This document shows positions 20,317 to 30,300 of a stretch of 64,000 bases of DNA, piece by piece. This stretch comes from Diplonema japonicum. Lineage: Eukaryota > Euglenozoa > Diplonemea > Diplonemida > Diplonemidae. The position numbers and the translations under genes are program-made. The notes under the pieces are model-generated. The model was given only the letters and a program-made list of their open reading frames with translations, did no database searches and was not told the origin of the DNA. Position 1 is the first letter of the stretch; every line of letters begins with the position of its first letter. The DNA lies in assembly GCA_964019335.1 (NCBI GenBank), contig OZ025680.1, positions 186,001 to 250,000 on the forward strand, read 5' to 3'.

Positions 20317-22101
20317 TCACTCTTTTTTACCTAGAATAGACGATAAGAACCCACCAGGGGTTTCGGGTTCAGAGCAGGTGAGAACAACCTCTCCTTCAGG
20401 GACTTTGTACAACACCCCTTCGCACTCTTCCATGTCGTCTTCTTCCCTCGACCCTTGCGTGCTCGAAGCGGGCTGCCTTGCCACGAAATCAAGGTGTATC
20501 TTAGACCCTTTGTGGATTTCGTTCGCCTCATGCGAAGACGCAATAAGACCAACGCAAGAACGCTCGATTTCATGCTTGATGGAACGCGCTCCGTAACGGA
20601 CATTATAGCCAGATTTTAAAAATTTGACAAGCTCAGTGGACCAGGAGAGGGACATGTTGTGACGGGAGCTTGCGATGTCCTTCCACGTGTTCAGTTCCTT
20701 CTCGATTAAGAGCTCGAGCTCCGCGTCCGTGAATGGGAGGAAGAATAGGGTTTCGTTGATCCTCCCAAGGAACTCGTCCCGTTTGAAGGCTTTTTTGAGG
20801 ATGGGTTGGACGATGGTCTCCCTGAACTTCCTCCCTATATCTGTACGGTGCGTCTGCTTGTCATTGTGGATGGCCTCGTGGCGGAGGCGGATGGCCTCGT
20901 CAGCGATTCTCCGTTGTCCTAAGTTTGACGTCATAATGAAGATGGCATCCTTGCATTCTGTGGTGTTGCCTTTACCGTCGGTGATGCGGCCTTCGTCGAA
21001 GACTTGCAGCATGACTGTCAACACGTCAGGGTGAGCTTTTTCGACTTCATCGAGGAGTACAACAGCATTGTTTTTTTCCGATAATTTTGTGGTCAACTGC
21101 CCGCCTTGTTCGTGCCCAACGTATCCAGGAGGGGACCCGATAAACTTTGCAACTTCATGTGCGTGCTGGTACTCACTCATGTCTATTCTGATGAAACCTG
21201 ATGTGTCATTATGGAGGTATTTTGCAACTTGTTTTGCAAGCTCGGTTTTTCCGATCCCGCTGGACCCGAGAAACAGGAACACCAATGGTTTGTTGGGGTC
21301 GTGCCATGAGTTCTCCTTTCTCCGTATTGCCGATGAAACGGAATGAATAGGCGCGAGCTGTCCCACGATGTTTTCCTTCAAACGTTCTTCTATAGGGTGT
21401 TTCTTGCGAGCATCTTTTTCAAGTGCTTCTCTGTGTCGGACAGCGGGTTCGAAGCATTTCTCCATTGCCGCTGCTTCCCGTTCTGATAAAAATTTCACCA
21501 AGCTTTTTGGGGTGATGTGTGGAGCCGATGCAATTGTTTCCAAAGATGCGCCGTGCCATATTAGCATTTCAACAGCAGGGACATGCCCGGATAGAATAGC
21601 GTAGTGGAGCGGGGTGAAGCCTGTCGTTTCTGATTTTTCAGAAATGTTTTGAAATTGTTTGCGTCGGGTTGCTGCGTTCGCCCGTGTGGCTTCCTCCGGA
21701 ATCCATTCGTCTCTTGCGTTCACATTGGCACCCTTGTCGATAAGTATTTTTATGAGTTCCGTGTTTCCTTGATGCGCTGCCACCATCAATGGGGACCATC
21801 CCAGAACGTGTCGCGCGTTGACATCAAGATCTGTTCTTTGGATGACTATGGTTGACGCTTCGTCGCCTCCTATTCTACAGATGTTGCACAAATCTGTGCC
21901 TGTAATAGCTTCGCCTTCGGTGTCTGGAGGGGCTGACAGATTGTTCTTGATGACCTTGTCGATGCCTTCACTGTTGAATTTTATCGGTATGTTGGTTTCT
22001 GCGCTGACGTGTTTTCTCATTCCTGCTCCGGCGCACCATCCTGCACCGATGCCAAGCGAAGCTTTGAAAAGGCGCCTTAGGTTGAGTATACTGCGGGTCA
22101 T
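20317..22101 (-). CDS. CLPB: CLPB/Skd3-like ankyrin-AAA+ disaggregase
   Basis: A single exon of 594 aa from Met 22101. The N-terminus, MTRSILNLRRLFKASLGIGAG, is basic and amphipathic, fitting a mitochondrial targeting sequence. Ankyrin repeats follow (GWSPLMVAAHQGNTELIKIL, GFTPLHYAILSGHVPAVEML), then one Clp-type AAA+ module: Walker A GSSGIGKT, pore loop GYVG, Walker B VVLLDEVEK, sensor-1 TSN, an arginine-finger region (GRINE) and sensor-2 GAR. This one-AAA-plus-ankyrin layout is that of mitochondrial CLPB, an ATP-driven protein disaggregase of the intermembrane space, and not of two-AAA bacterial ClpB. The frame's upstream extension is homopolymer read-through. The short tail after LSSILGKKE could hide one more exon, because GTAAAAAAG follows. 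Confidence 0.9.
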   Translation of the reverse strand: MTRSILNLRRLFKASLGIGAGWCAGAGMRKHVSAETNIPIKFNSEGIDKVIKNNLSAPPDTEGEAITGTDLCNICRIGGDEASTIVIQRTDLDVNARHVLGWSPLMVAAHQGNTELIKILIDKGANVNARDEWIPEEATRANAATRRKQFQNISEKSETTGFTPLHYAILSGHVPAVEMLIWHGASLETIASAPHITPKSLVKFLSEREAAAMEKCFEPAVRHREALEKDARKKHPIEERLKENIVGQLAPIHSVSSAIRRKENSWHDPNKPLVFLFLGSSGIGKTELAKQVAKYLHNDTSGFIRIDMSEYQHAHEVAKFIGSPPGYVGHEQGGQLTTKLSEKNNAVVLLDEVEKAHPDVLTVMLQVFDEGRITDGKGNTTECKDAIFIMTSNLGQRRIADEAIRLRHEAIHNDKQTHRTDIGRKFRETIVQPILKKAFKRDEFLGRINETLFFLPFTDAELELLIEKELNTWKDIASSRHNMSLSWSTELVKFLKSGYNVRYGARSIKHEIERSCVGLIASSHEANEIHKGSKIHLDFVARQPASSTQGSREEDDMEECEGVLYKVPEGEVVLTCSEPETPGGFLSSILGKKE

Positions 22102-22598
22102 ATCTAAATATATATAAAAAAAAAAAAAACCTTTTTTTTGATTGTGTTTTGGATGTAAATAAAAAAATAGGGGAAAATGAAACGAAAATATGAAGAAAAA
22201 AAAAAAACAAGTTTTTCGAAGGAACAATATTTTCGTTCTTTCTTTCTTTTTTTTTTTTTTTTTTTTTGGAAAACAGTAAAAAAGGGAAAAAAAAAAGCAC
22301 AAGTAAAAAGAAAAAAAAAAAAAAAAAAAAAAAAAAAACTGTAGAACAAGAGAGGGAATAGCTTTTTTAATTTCTTGCAAATAAGAAAACTGAAATGGGG
22401 TGAAAAAAAATGGAGAATACAACATTTTTGGGAAACAGGGAAAACAACAAACAAGTTCTGAAGTCAAGAATCAAGAAATACATTATTGCTTTTATTATAC
22501 TTTTTTTTTCGGAAAACAGTTTTTCCTTTCTAATCACAAGACTGCAGGTGAGTGAGGAATACAACAGGTAAGGTTGTGAAAGTACATAGCTCCATTTC
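22102..22598. other. Intergenic
   Basis: Mostly A and T runs between the CLPB-like start and the first Ala-rich gene. The gene-array DNA begins abruptly at about 22600. No gene seen. Confidence 0.5.
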
Positions 22599-24233
22599 CT
22601 AGTAGTACCTGGAACGGGGGGAGCCGGCAAGGGGAGAGCCGAGGGCCCTAAGCTTCGCGTCAAGGATGGGGCTGGCGGAGCCGAGCCTGGGGGAGGAGGC
22701 GGCGATGGAGGCTGCCGCGATGGCGGAGGCCGTTGGGGAGGCGGCGGCGAGGGCCGCGGCGTGGGCCCTCGCCGGGGACAAGGCGTCGACGTAGGCGACC
22801 CTGCGGGGGCTGGTGTCGTGGACGAGCCTCGAGACGGAGGCATGGTGGTGGATGTCAGCAGCGTGGACAGCGTCAACGTTGGCTGCCCCGGCAACCGCGT
22901 GTGCAGAGGCCTCGGTGGAGGATGCAAGGGCCTCCCTCGCACGGGCAGACGACAGGGCCGAGACCTCGTGTCCGTGCCTCACCCTCTCCACGCTGGCGTG
23001 GGTCGTCGCCGCCGCGAGACCGTGCCTCGCCACAGCCTCCCTGCTCGTCGCGCGCACGTGGTTCGCCTCCGACAGGGCGTACGACCTCCCGGCACGCTCC
23101 ACGCTCGCGTGTGCGATCGCGGCCCCAGCCCTCGCCGACTGCTCGTCCCCGAGCCTCGCCGCGAGGGAGGCACGTGCAACAGAGGCCCCGGCCTGCGCCG
23201 CCCCGGCTTCGGCTGCCGCTCCGGCCGCATCCCTGTCCGCAAGGGCGAACCTCGACGCAGCCGACGCCGCAGAGGCCTCCTCTGCAGCCGCCCTCCTCGA
23301 AGCAGCCGCCGCGTCCGCCTGGGCGTTCCCGTGCTGCAGGACACGCGTCCTGGCCTGCTGCTCCTGTGCCGCCGCCTGCGCGCGGGCATGCGCCGCCCCG
23401 GCCCTCGCGCTGTCGGCGTCCCTCCCAGCCGCTGCGAGGGCGATCGACGCAGCCCTCTCAGCTGCCGCCGCATCCCTCGCCGCCGCAGCAGCAGCAGCAG
23501 CCGTTGCCGCCACCTCCGTCCTCCTCCTCTCCGCCTCCGCCGCCGCCGCAGCAGCGTCAGCCGCCTGCACCCTCGCAAGCTGCGCCGTCGTCTGCGCCTC
23601 CGCCGCCATCGTCCCCACCACCCTCTCAGAGGTCACGGCGTTCGACGCAGCCGCCCCGGCAGCAGCGGCCCGTGCAGTCTGGGCAGCAGCCGCCGCCGCG
23701 CGAGCCGACCTCTCGTGCTCCATCGAGTGTGCCCTCAGAGCCGCCGACGTCGCCAGACCGTCCTTCGCCGCCGCATCCCTCGACGCCACCGACGCAGCCG
23801 CCGCCGCCGACCCGAGAGACGCCTCAGCCGCCACAAGCCCGGTCTGCGCCGCCCTGTAGTCTGCTCCCCTCCCGGTGAGGTCGGCCGAAGCCACAGCCGC
23901 GTCCCTCGACGCCGCCGCGTGGGCGTAGCTTGCCCCGGTCTCAGCAGCCCCGGCAGCAGCCACAGCCCCAGCGCTCGCCGACACCCTCCCAGCCTGAAGG
24001 GCAGCGTCCGCCCTCGAAGCAGCCGCCGTGGCACTGGCGTACGACGCGTTCGACGCCGCTGCTCCTGCACGAAGGTTCGCCCCCACCGCTCCACTGTGCG
24101 CCACTGCCTCGTTCACCGCGTGGTGGTGGCTCATCGCAGAGTGCACAGGGTCGGCGTCCACAACGTAGGTCGGGCTCAGGCTCGTCAGACGAGGGCTCAG
24201 GCTGGCGTGAAGGCGAGGCGAGTAGTAGGCCAT
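22599..24233 (-). CDS. Ala-rich coiled-coil-like protein, copy 1
   Basis: An intronless 544-aa frame. It is dominated by Ala with regularly spaced Arg, Asp, Glu and Ser, as in a very long alpha-helix or alanine-zipper coiled coil. The ends are different and mirror each other: it opens MAYYSPRLHASLSPRLTSL and closes SSPRLGSASP...SPRSRYY, so SPR motifs and a Tyr pair flank the helix. There is no signal peptide or membrane segment. A structural filament or cytoskeletal role is an inference. Two more copies with an identical protein lie at 53388-55022 and 59106-60740. The high GC makes long antisense frames, which are shadows. Confidence 0.75.
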   Translation of the reverse strand: MAYYSPRLHASLSPRLTSLSPTYVVDADPVHSAMSHHHAVNEAVAHSGAVGANLRAGAAASNASYASATAAASRADAALQAGRVSASAGAVAAAGAAETGASYAHAAASRDAAVASADLTGRGADYRAAQTGLVAAEASLGSAAAAASVASRDAAAKDGLATSAALRAHSMEHERSARAAAAAAQTARAAAAGAAASNAVTSERVVGTMAAEAQTTAQLARVQAADAAAAAAEAERRRTEVAATAAAAAAAARDAAAAERAASIALAAAGRDADSARAGAAHARAQAAAQEQQARTRVLQHGNAQADAAAASRRAAAEEASAASAASRFALADRDAAGAAAEAGAAQAGASVARASLAARLGDEQSARAGAAIAHASVERAGRSYALSEANHVRATSREAVARHGLAAATTHASVERVRHGHEVSALSSARAREALASSTEASAHAVAGAANVDAVHAADIHHHASVSRLVHDTSPRRVAYVDALSPARAHAAALAAASPTASAIAAASIAASSPRLGSASPILDAKLRALGSPLAGSPRSRYY

Positions 24234-24656
24234 TTTTTTATAAGAGTAAGTGAAAGAGTGAAGAGTAGAAATCTGTTTTTTTTTGTTTGTTGGATGCATT
24301 TTTTTTTTTTTTTATTTTTTTTATGAAGGTCAGAACAAAAAAAAATAGAAAATAAAATAGAAAGAAAAACAAGAATTGACAAGGGAACACACATTTTTTA
24401 TCGAATGTTAACAACACTCGATAACGAGTGACACAGAAATTGGCAGTTGAAACGAGAGGCTAAAAAGACTTCCGACTGGTGAGGAACACAAAAGGAAGCA
24501 TCAGATAATTCAAGAAAGGGAACGGAGATAATTAAAGGGAGAGAGCAGTGAGAGACAAAAAGAAACCCACGAGGAAGAAAGAAAGAAAAGGAATTCTCTG
24601 TGTTGAGAGAAGTTCCAAAAGTAAAAAGGACGGTAAGAATTTCACCTTTCAAATAA

Positions 24657-24718
<62 letters not shown>

Positions 24719-24780
24719 CAAGTCACCACCACATAACATGACATAACATCACTTGTTGAGGAAGGGATGGAATCCCCTCT
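24234..24780. other. Intergenic with CA microsatellite
   Basis: The 5' region of Ala-rich copy 1. It includes an uninterrupted (AC)n run at 24658-24716 (about 29 units). It is nearly identical to 60741-61297 beside copy 3, where the run is longer (about 61166-61232). No gene. Confidence 0.6.
24658..24716. repeat. (AC)n microsatellite
   Basis: A perfect dinucleotide run of about 29 units in the duplicated block. The length differs from its copy at 61166-61232, so it has changed since duplication. Confidence 0.95.
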
Positions 24781-25146
24781 TCAGGCGTGAGTCCCAACGT
24801 GGGAGGTCTTCAGAAGCTTCTTGCAATGGGGCCCGTGGGTCCCAGCCTTCAAGTGGCACAACCCACAGCAGTGCACAGGGCTCACCCCAGTCACCTGGTA
24901 GTCGCAGCCGGTACACTTCACAGCAACCTTTTGGCACTTGGGGCCGTGCGTCCCAGCCTTCACAGCACACAACCCACAGCAGTGCTTCTCAACAGCACCC
25001 GACAGGGCGTAGAAGCAGCCAGGGCACTTCACCTCCTGCTTCTTGCAGAGGGGGCCGTGCGTCCCAGCCTTCATGTGGCACAACCCACAGCAGTTCGTGG
25101 GGTTCACACCAGTCACAGCGAAGTGGCAGCCAGCACACTTGGACAT
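24781..25146 (-). CDS. CCGLC-repeat Cys-rich small protein, copy 1
   Basis: A 121-aa intronless frame from Met 25146 (MSKCAGCHFAVTGVNPTN). It is three tandem units of about 37-38 residues with the pattern CxGCxxxxxG, six residues, CCGLCxxKAGTHGPxC. Each unit has six Cys and one His, which suggests zinc binding or disulfides. No signal peptide is visible from this start, so a cytosolic metal-binding role is possible. The name is descriptive; I do not recognise a family. Frames starting further upstream read through an A run. An identical copy is at 61298-61663. Confidence 0.75.
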   Translation of the reverse strand: MSKCAGCHFAVTGVNPTNCCGLCHMKAGTHGPLCKKQEVKCPGCFYALSGAVEKHCCGLCAVKAGTHGPKCQKVAVKCTGCDYQVTGVSPVHCCGLCHLKAGTHGPHCKKLLKTSHVGTHA

Positions 25147-26235
25147 TGGTTTTTTTTTTCTTTTTTTCTTGTAAAGTTCCTTTATTTTTTTCATTCAGTG
25201 TTGTTTGTAAAAGCACCTCCCTTTTTGGTGTGTCGATCTGAGTTAATTCTCCGAAGCCTACTCGTGGTACAAGGGGCACGGGTGGCCACTCTCGTCCTCG
25301 TCATGCGTCGTGCACAAAAAGTAAACCCGCAAAACCCACACTCGTTGTGCATCACCATAAAAAAGACGAAAAGAACGAACGAATATTGAGAGGAAGGGAG
25401 GAAGCAGGGGGAGAGGGGGGGGGGGGGGGGGACAAAAGAATGGACCAACTGATATTCTTCATGTACACCAACCTTCTCTCGATTCTTTATAAGGGTAGAC
25501 TTGCTGAACAGCAAGAGCCCTTCAACCCCGGACCAGTACCCGGTAGAACAGAGGAAGGGATGTGGTGCGTGGAGAAAACACGAAGAATCGTCAAAATCGC
25601 CCGTGAAGGATTTTTTTTTTTTTTGTTTTCTTTTTTTGTTTTCTTTTTGCTTTTTTTTGAAATAAATACTTTTGCATTCTATTTTTGCGATATACTTTAT
25701 TATTATTTTTTTCTCCGCTATTTTTTTCATACTCTTCTTTTTTTTTTTTCTGGGGATGTTGCAACCCACACCCAAGTTACATAAAGGAAGCACCTACCAG
25801 TGATAGACTCCACAGGAAGCGCGTGGTGTGAAAGAGATCAGGGCAGTGGACAGAACTATAAGATATGAAGAAAACAACAGGAAGAAGAGAGCTTTGTAAG
25901 AGTCAGGGAAGTTAGAAGGATAAAAGGCTTATAAAGTCGTGTAGAGAACGAAACAAGGAAAAGGAACATTTTCTTTTGTTCTGTGCTACGCCCAGCTCGT
26001 TACACTTTCCCCATTTTCCTTTTTTTAAAGTAAAATCTATTTTCTCCTCAATACATATATATATATATATTTTTTCCCATCTGGGTCAGAGATCCCCAAA
26101 AGAAAACAGTACTGATAAACAAAATTACTTTCATCTCCAACAACAGCTTGAAGAAAAAGCCTTATTTGAAATGATGTCCACCTGAACAAAACAGAATAAG
26201 GGATTTCTCAAACCAAATGGGATGAAAGCTAATAC

Positions 26236-27110
26236 GATATTTTTTCTGTGGCGCAACCGGTGTGGCTGGTCAATTGCGTTCTTGCAAAGGTGGAAGGTCA
26301 CTTCACAAAAGCGACTGACCCACGAGAAAAAAATTGACAGCCCTGACGTCAAAAAAAAGAGAAACAAGAAGAAAAATACCCCGCTGTTTCATCAGAAGAA
26401 AATAAAGACATTTTTCTACATCCGTGAAAAAGCATGGGGAGGGGGGGATAATTAAACAAATCAAAAAAGGGGTAAATCAAAATGGTGCAAGCCCGCACGT
26501 CAGTTCTTTGCAAGGTACAACGTAACTGGTGCGCAACGTAAACACCTCACAAAAGCGACTGACCCACGAGAATGAAGTCATAGCAGTGCTCTGACGCCAA
26601 TAAAAAAAACAAGAATTAGAAGTAGCCCGCCGTTTCATCGGAAGAAAATAAAAGACATTTTCTATGAATATCCGCGAAAAAGCATATGGGGGGGGGGGGG
26701 GGGGGTTAACGTTGCTTTCCTTTCTTTTATATTTTAATACTAGCATCCTACACGTTCCTGTTTATCACCACGTGGGGAACGGTACAGATAAACAAGGGGA
26801 GGCAAAAAAAAAAAATCTCGCTTTTTCCAATTGCAATCACAACATGACGCAGTTACCTTATTTTGAAAAGACGCCACCAGGCTGCTCCTATGGATCGCAG
26901 TGGTGGCTAACAAAGAAAAAGGCTTACTTAATCAAAATTGTAGTGCAAGCGATATGGTTGGTCAATTGTTCTTTGCAAGGTGCGAACGTGCGCAACGTAA
27001 ACACCTCATAAAAGCGACTGACCCACGAGAATGAAAAAAGAATAAAATAGTCCGCCCGCTCGTTCATCGGACAAGACAATAAAATTCTATGAAAAACGGG
27101 GGGGGGGGGG
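26236..27110. repeat. Subtilisin-3' repeat family, three units
   Basis: Three diverged units of roughly 200 bp at about 26236-26446, 26480-26705 and 26955-27110. Shared landmarks in order are GGTCAATTG or a variant, AAACACCTCACAAAAGCG, ACTGACCCACGAGAA, GTTTCATCGGAAGA and a closing G run. The same landmarks recur at 45640-45830 and 62745-63150, always just 3' of a subtilisin copy. The order is fixed but spacer lengths vary. Confidence 0.75.
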
Positions 27111-27245
27111 ATAGTTTTCCAGTAGTAGTGATTTGGATGTGTTGCGTTGAACTGAGAGGGAAGGGCACCTGCGTGTGACAGGGTCCCAGGGATTTGTACG
27201 AATATCGAGACACCCCGTTATTTTTGCACGAAAACCCCAGAGAAG

Positions 27246-27276
27246 ATCGTGCAGAAGGGTGCTCGGAAACAAAAAG
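27246..27276. promoter_or_regulatory. Conserved 3' element of subtilisin copy 1
   Basis: The core GCAGAAGGGTGCTCGGA recurs at the same distance (about 100-180 bp) past the stop in copies 2 (about 45905) and 3 (about 63302), although the flanking DNA has diverged. It may be a 3'-UTR or processing signal. Confidence 0.4.
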
Positions 27277-27377
27277 AAGAAAATAAAAAAAAACAAAAAA
27301 TAAATGAGGACAAGAACAGAAGGGAACAAATATAAATAAAAACTAAATTATTTTTCTTTTTCTCTCCTTGTCCCCGC

Positions 27378-30300
27378 CTAAACAACGGTTGTACTCTCCT
27401 CTTTGACGGGTTCGCTATCCGAGAAGGCGGCCTTTGGCTTGCGCAGGAAGAAGTAGTAGACGAGGAAAGCAACGACAGCGACAACAACAAGAGAGCCGAA
27501 CACGATGCCGACGATGGCGCCCGTCGAGAGCGAGTCGCCCCCGTCGCCCCCCTGCTGGTCCTCCTCCTTCGGAGTAGGAAGCGGTGCCCTCTCGTTGGTC
27601 ACGGTCACGTCCTGCAGCTCCCCGCCCAGCCGGCCCTCGATCATTGCCTTGTTCGCCTGCAGCCTGTCTCGCACCGCCCCATTGTCCATCTCAGAGGGGA
27701 CCCTCAGGTCTGCCCTCACCGTGATGCTCTCCGCCGATCCTTGCTGTGTTGTTATTGCTGCACGCCCTGTCGAAGAGGCTCCCTCCCCACAGGTCACGCA
27801 GTACCCGCTTGTCGCCCTTTCCAGACACACGTTGAAGCAGCTCGCCCTCCCCCCCAGCAACAGCTCCAGTGCGGGCATGAGGTCCCTGCTCCCCGCCACA
27901 GCCTTCCCCATGTCGCTCGAGGCGATGCGGAAGACTGCCTGCACCCCCCTCAGCCCGGTCTCGGGGGAGAGAGTCACCGGCTCCTGCGTGGGAGGGACGG
28001 GTTCAGGTTCCAACGTGGGTGCGGCGGTGACCGGGGGATCCCTGCAGAAGTGCCTTGCCGTGAAGCCCGCTCCCTCTGTTCCGAGGTCGGAGGTGAAGTG
28101 CAGGTACAGGTCCCCGGTGCTGGCAAGAACAGTCGTCTCGTTCCCCGTCACCTCCCCCAGCCACGCCCCCTCCCGCCCGTAGACCCCCACCTTGTCGAAA
28201 CCGGGCTCCAACGAGGCCTCCAACGTCACCCTCGACTCGTGTCCAGCAGGGCACCCAAACCTCCAGCAGCGGCTCTTCAAAGGAAGGTAATCCTCCCTCT
28301 CCGCCTCATCTCCCGAATCAGCAGCAGCAGCAGCAGCAGCAGGGTACTGTACAGTGCGGGAGTAGCTCTCAAAAGAGTGGTCACAGTTCCTGTCGTTCTT
28401 CCCCCACGCGATCGGGTTGCTCGGAACACTCAGCTCGACGCTCCTCTCCGGTACCTCCTCCCCACACAGCCAGCGCAGCTCGAACTTGCTGTCCACCGTC
28501 TCGTCAAAGGCCGCCTTCACCACAATGTCGCCCGTGTAGCCAACATGCACCGTCCCCGTCCCTGTGAACCTGTCCAGCGGGGTCCTTCCGTCAGCCTTGT
28601 ACACCTCCACGTAGTCGTACCCAGCCTCAAGCTCCAGGTTCATCGTCAGCACCTTCACAGGCTTCTCGCAGGTCAGCCGGACACACTTCTCCCTCTGCAA
28701 GGTCAAGGATCCGGTGTCGCTGCCGTAGGTGCTGTAGGCAGAGCAGTGCTCCTTCACCGGGATCAAGGACGAGTAGTCGCACGTCCAGGAGAACGACGCG
28801 GCCGACCCCAGGGGGAGCGCGGCCTCCAGCGACACCGCCGCCGTTTTCGTCATCCTCACCGTGGGGTTTGCCGGACCAAGAGGCAACCCATCGCCGTCGC
28901 TGTTGCTGTTGCTCTTGACAGAGAGGGCCGCCCCAGAAACGTGTGTAAGGGTCAAAGGCACGCTGTAGTCGCAAGTGAGGTCCCAGCAGTGCACAGGGCT
29001 GTCCCTCTCCACCTCCACAAGCCCAGGTACCCTGCTTTGAGGAGCGCATTTATAGTTCCAGCTCACCTGTGCCCAGCCACCCCCACTCTTCGTCATCAGC
29101 ACCGCGTTCCTCGTCACCTCCATGATCTGGTACTGGTAGCCGTTCCCTCCCACGATCCTGTAATTCTCCACCTCGTCCCCTGTGTCCACCTCGAAGCGCC
29201 CGTCGCCTTCTCTCAGGTCGTACGCCACATTGATGTACAGTCGCTCCGGCGGATTCAGCGTGATGTACCAGCAGGTTGTCGTCTCGTCCGTCTCGTTCGT
29301 GCTGAAGCTTCCGGACCACCCGGAGAGGCGTTGGCAGTCTCCCGTGGGTGGCGACAGGGTTCTCGGAGCATCCGTCTCGGGAACCCCGCACGTCCAGTCC
29401 AAGGAGAAGGCCTCCCCGAGCCCGTAGGTCCCGATGTTTCGGATGTTCGAGGTCACCACCACGTCCCCCGTCAGGCTCACCACAATGCTGCGCACAAGGT
29501 TCGCCGCGTATCTGTTGCTGTCCACCACCTGCACGTAGTTCCCCTGAGTCCCCTGGGTCCCCCCCAGAGTGAGGTTCAGCGTCACCGTCTGGTCGCATCG
29601 GATCGTCCAGCACTCCTTCCCAGTCTCCTCCACGTCTTGGCGGGGATAGGTGAGCACAGCGGCCGTCAGGTCCTGGCACTTGCACGACCAGTTCAGCGTC
29701 ATTGCCTTCCGCGTCCTCCCCAACACCGCAGAGTTCACGTTCGTCGCGACAACCCTGGTCCTGCAGTCAGCCGTCGCAAGAGGGTTCTCCTCCGTGTCGA
29801 GGAGCGGGGTGGAGTAGCCGCACGTCGTTGTGAAACCCCTGAACACAATCTTCTGCGAGGGGAGGGGACACCGGAAGTGCCAGCAGTCCACACCCATCGC
29901 ATCCTCCCCGTTGATCCGGAACCTGTCGTTCTTTTCGTCGTCGGCGTCGTTGTCGTTGTTGTAGTCGACCGTGGTGCAAGACCCCCACCGCCCGCAGCCC
30001 CAGCTCAGGGTCGCGCTCCCGTGGACCACCACCTGCGTTCGGTGTGCGAGGTGCCTGCTCATGAAGGTGTCTTGCCCCCGTACAACCGTCCCCGTCTCCA
30101 GGTCCAACAAGGTCACAGAGCCCACGAGGTTCGCCGCAGAGAAGAGGGACTCCCCGTCGCACCCCACCCGGAAGCAGTCGCCGTTCACCACCGAGGTCGG
30201 TGTCCTCGCAGGGAGCTCCGGACACGGGTCTGCGGGAAGGCAGTTGAACTCCAATTCGAAGGTGCTGAAGGGGCGTGTCTCGTAGACCACCACAACCTCC

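Larger units (their letters stand above)
25147..27377. other. Intergenic with conserved and repeated blocks
   Basis: This gap of about 2.2 kb lies between subtilisin copy 1 and the CCGLC gene. It has a block of about 150 bp (25753-25905) almost identical to 62233-62386, and the repeat family listed at 26236-27110. The rest is low complexity. No coding gene is supported. Confidence 0.6.

Noticed and set aside
22733-24326. Long Pro/Arg/Ser-rich plus-strand frames over the Ala-rich genes
   Set aside because: GCC/GCG/GCA codons read backwards give Gly, Arg and Pro strings. The minus-strand frame has coherent ends and a stop matched in all three copies. Some doubt remains because no family supports either strand.
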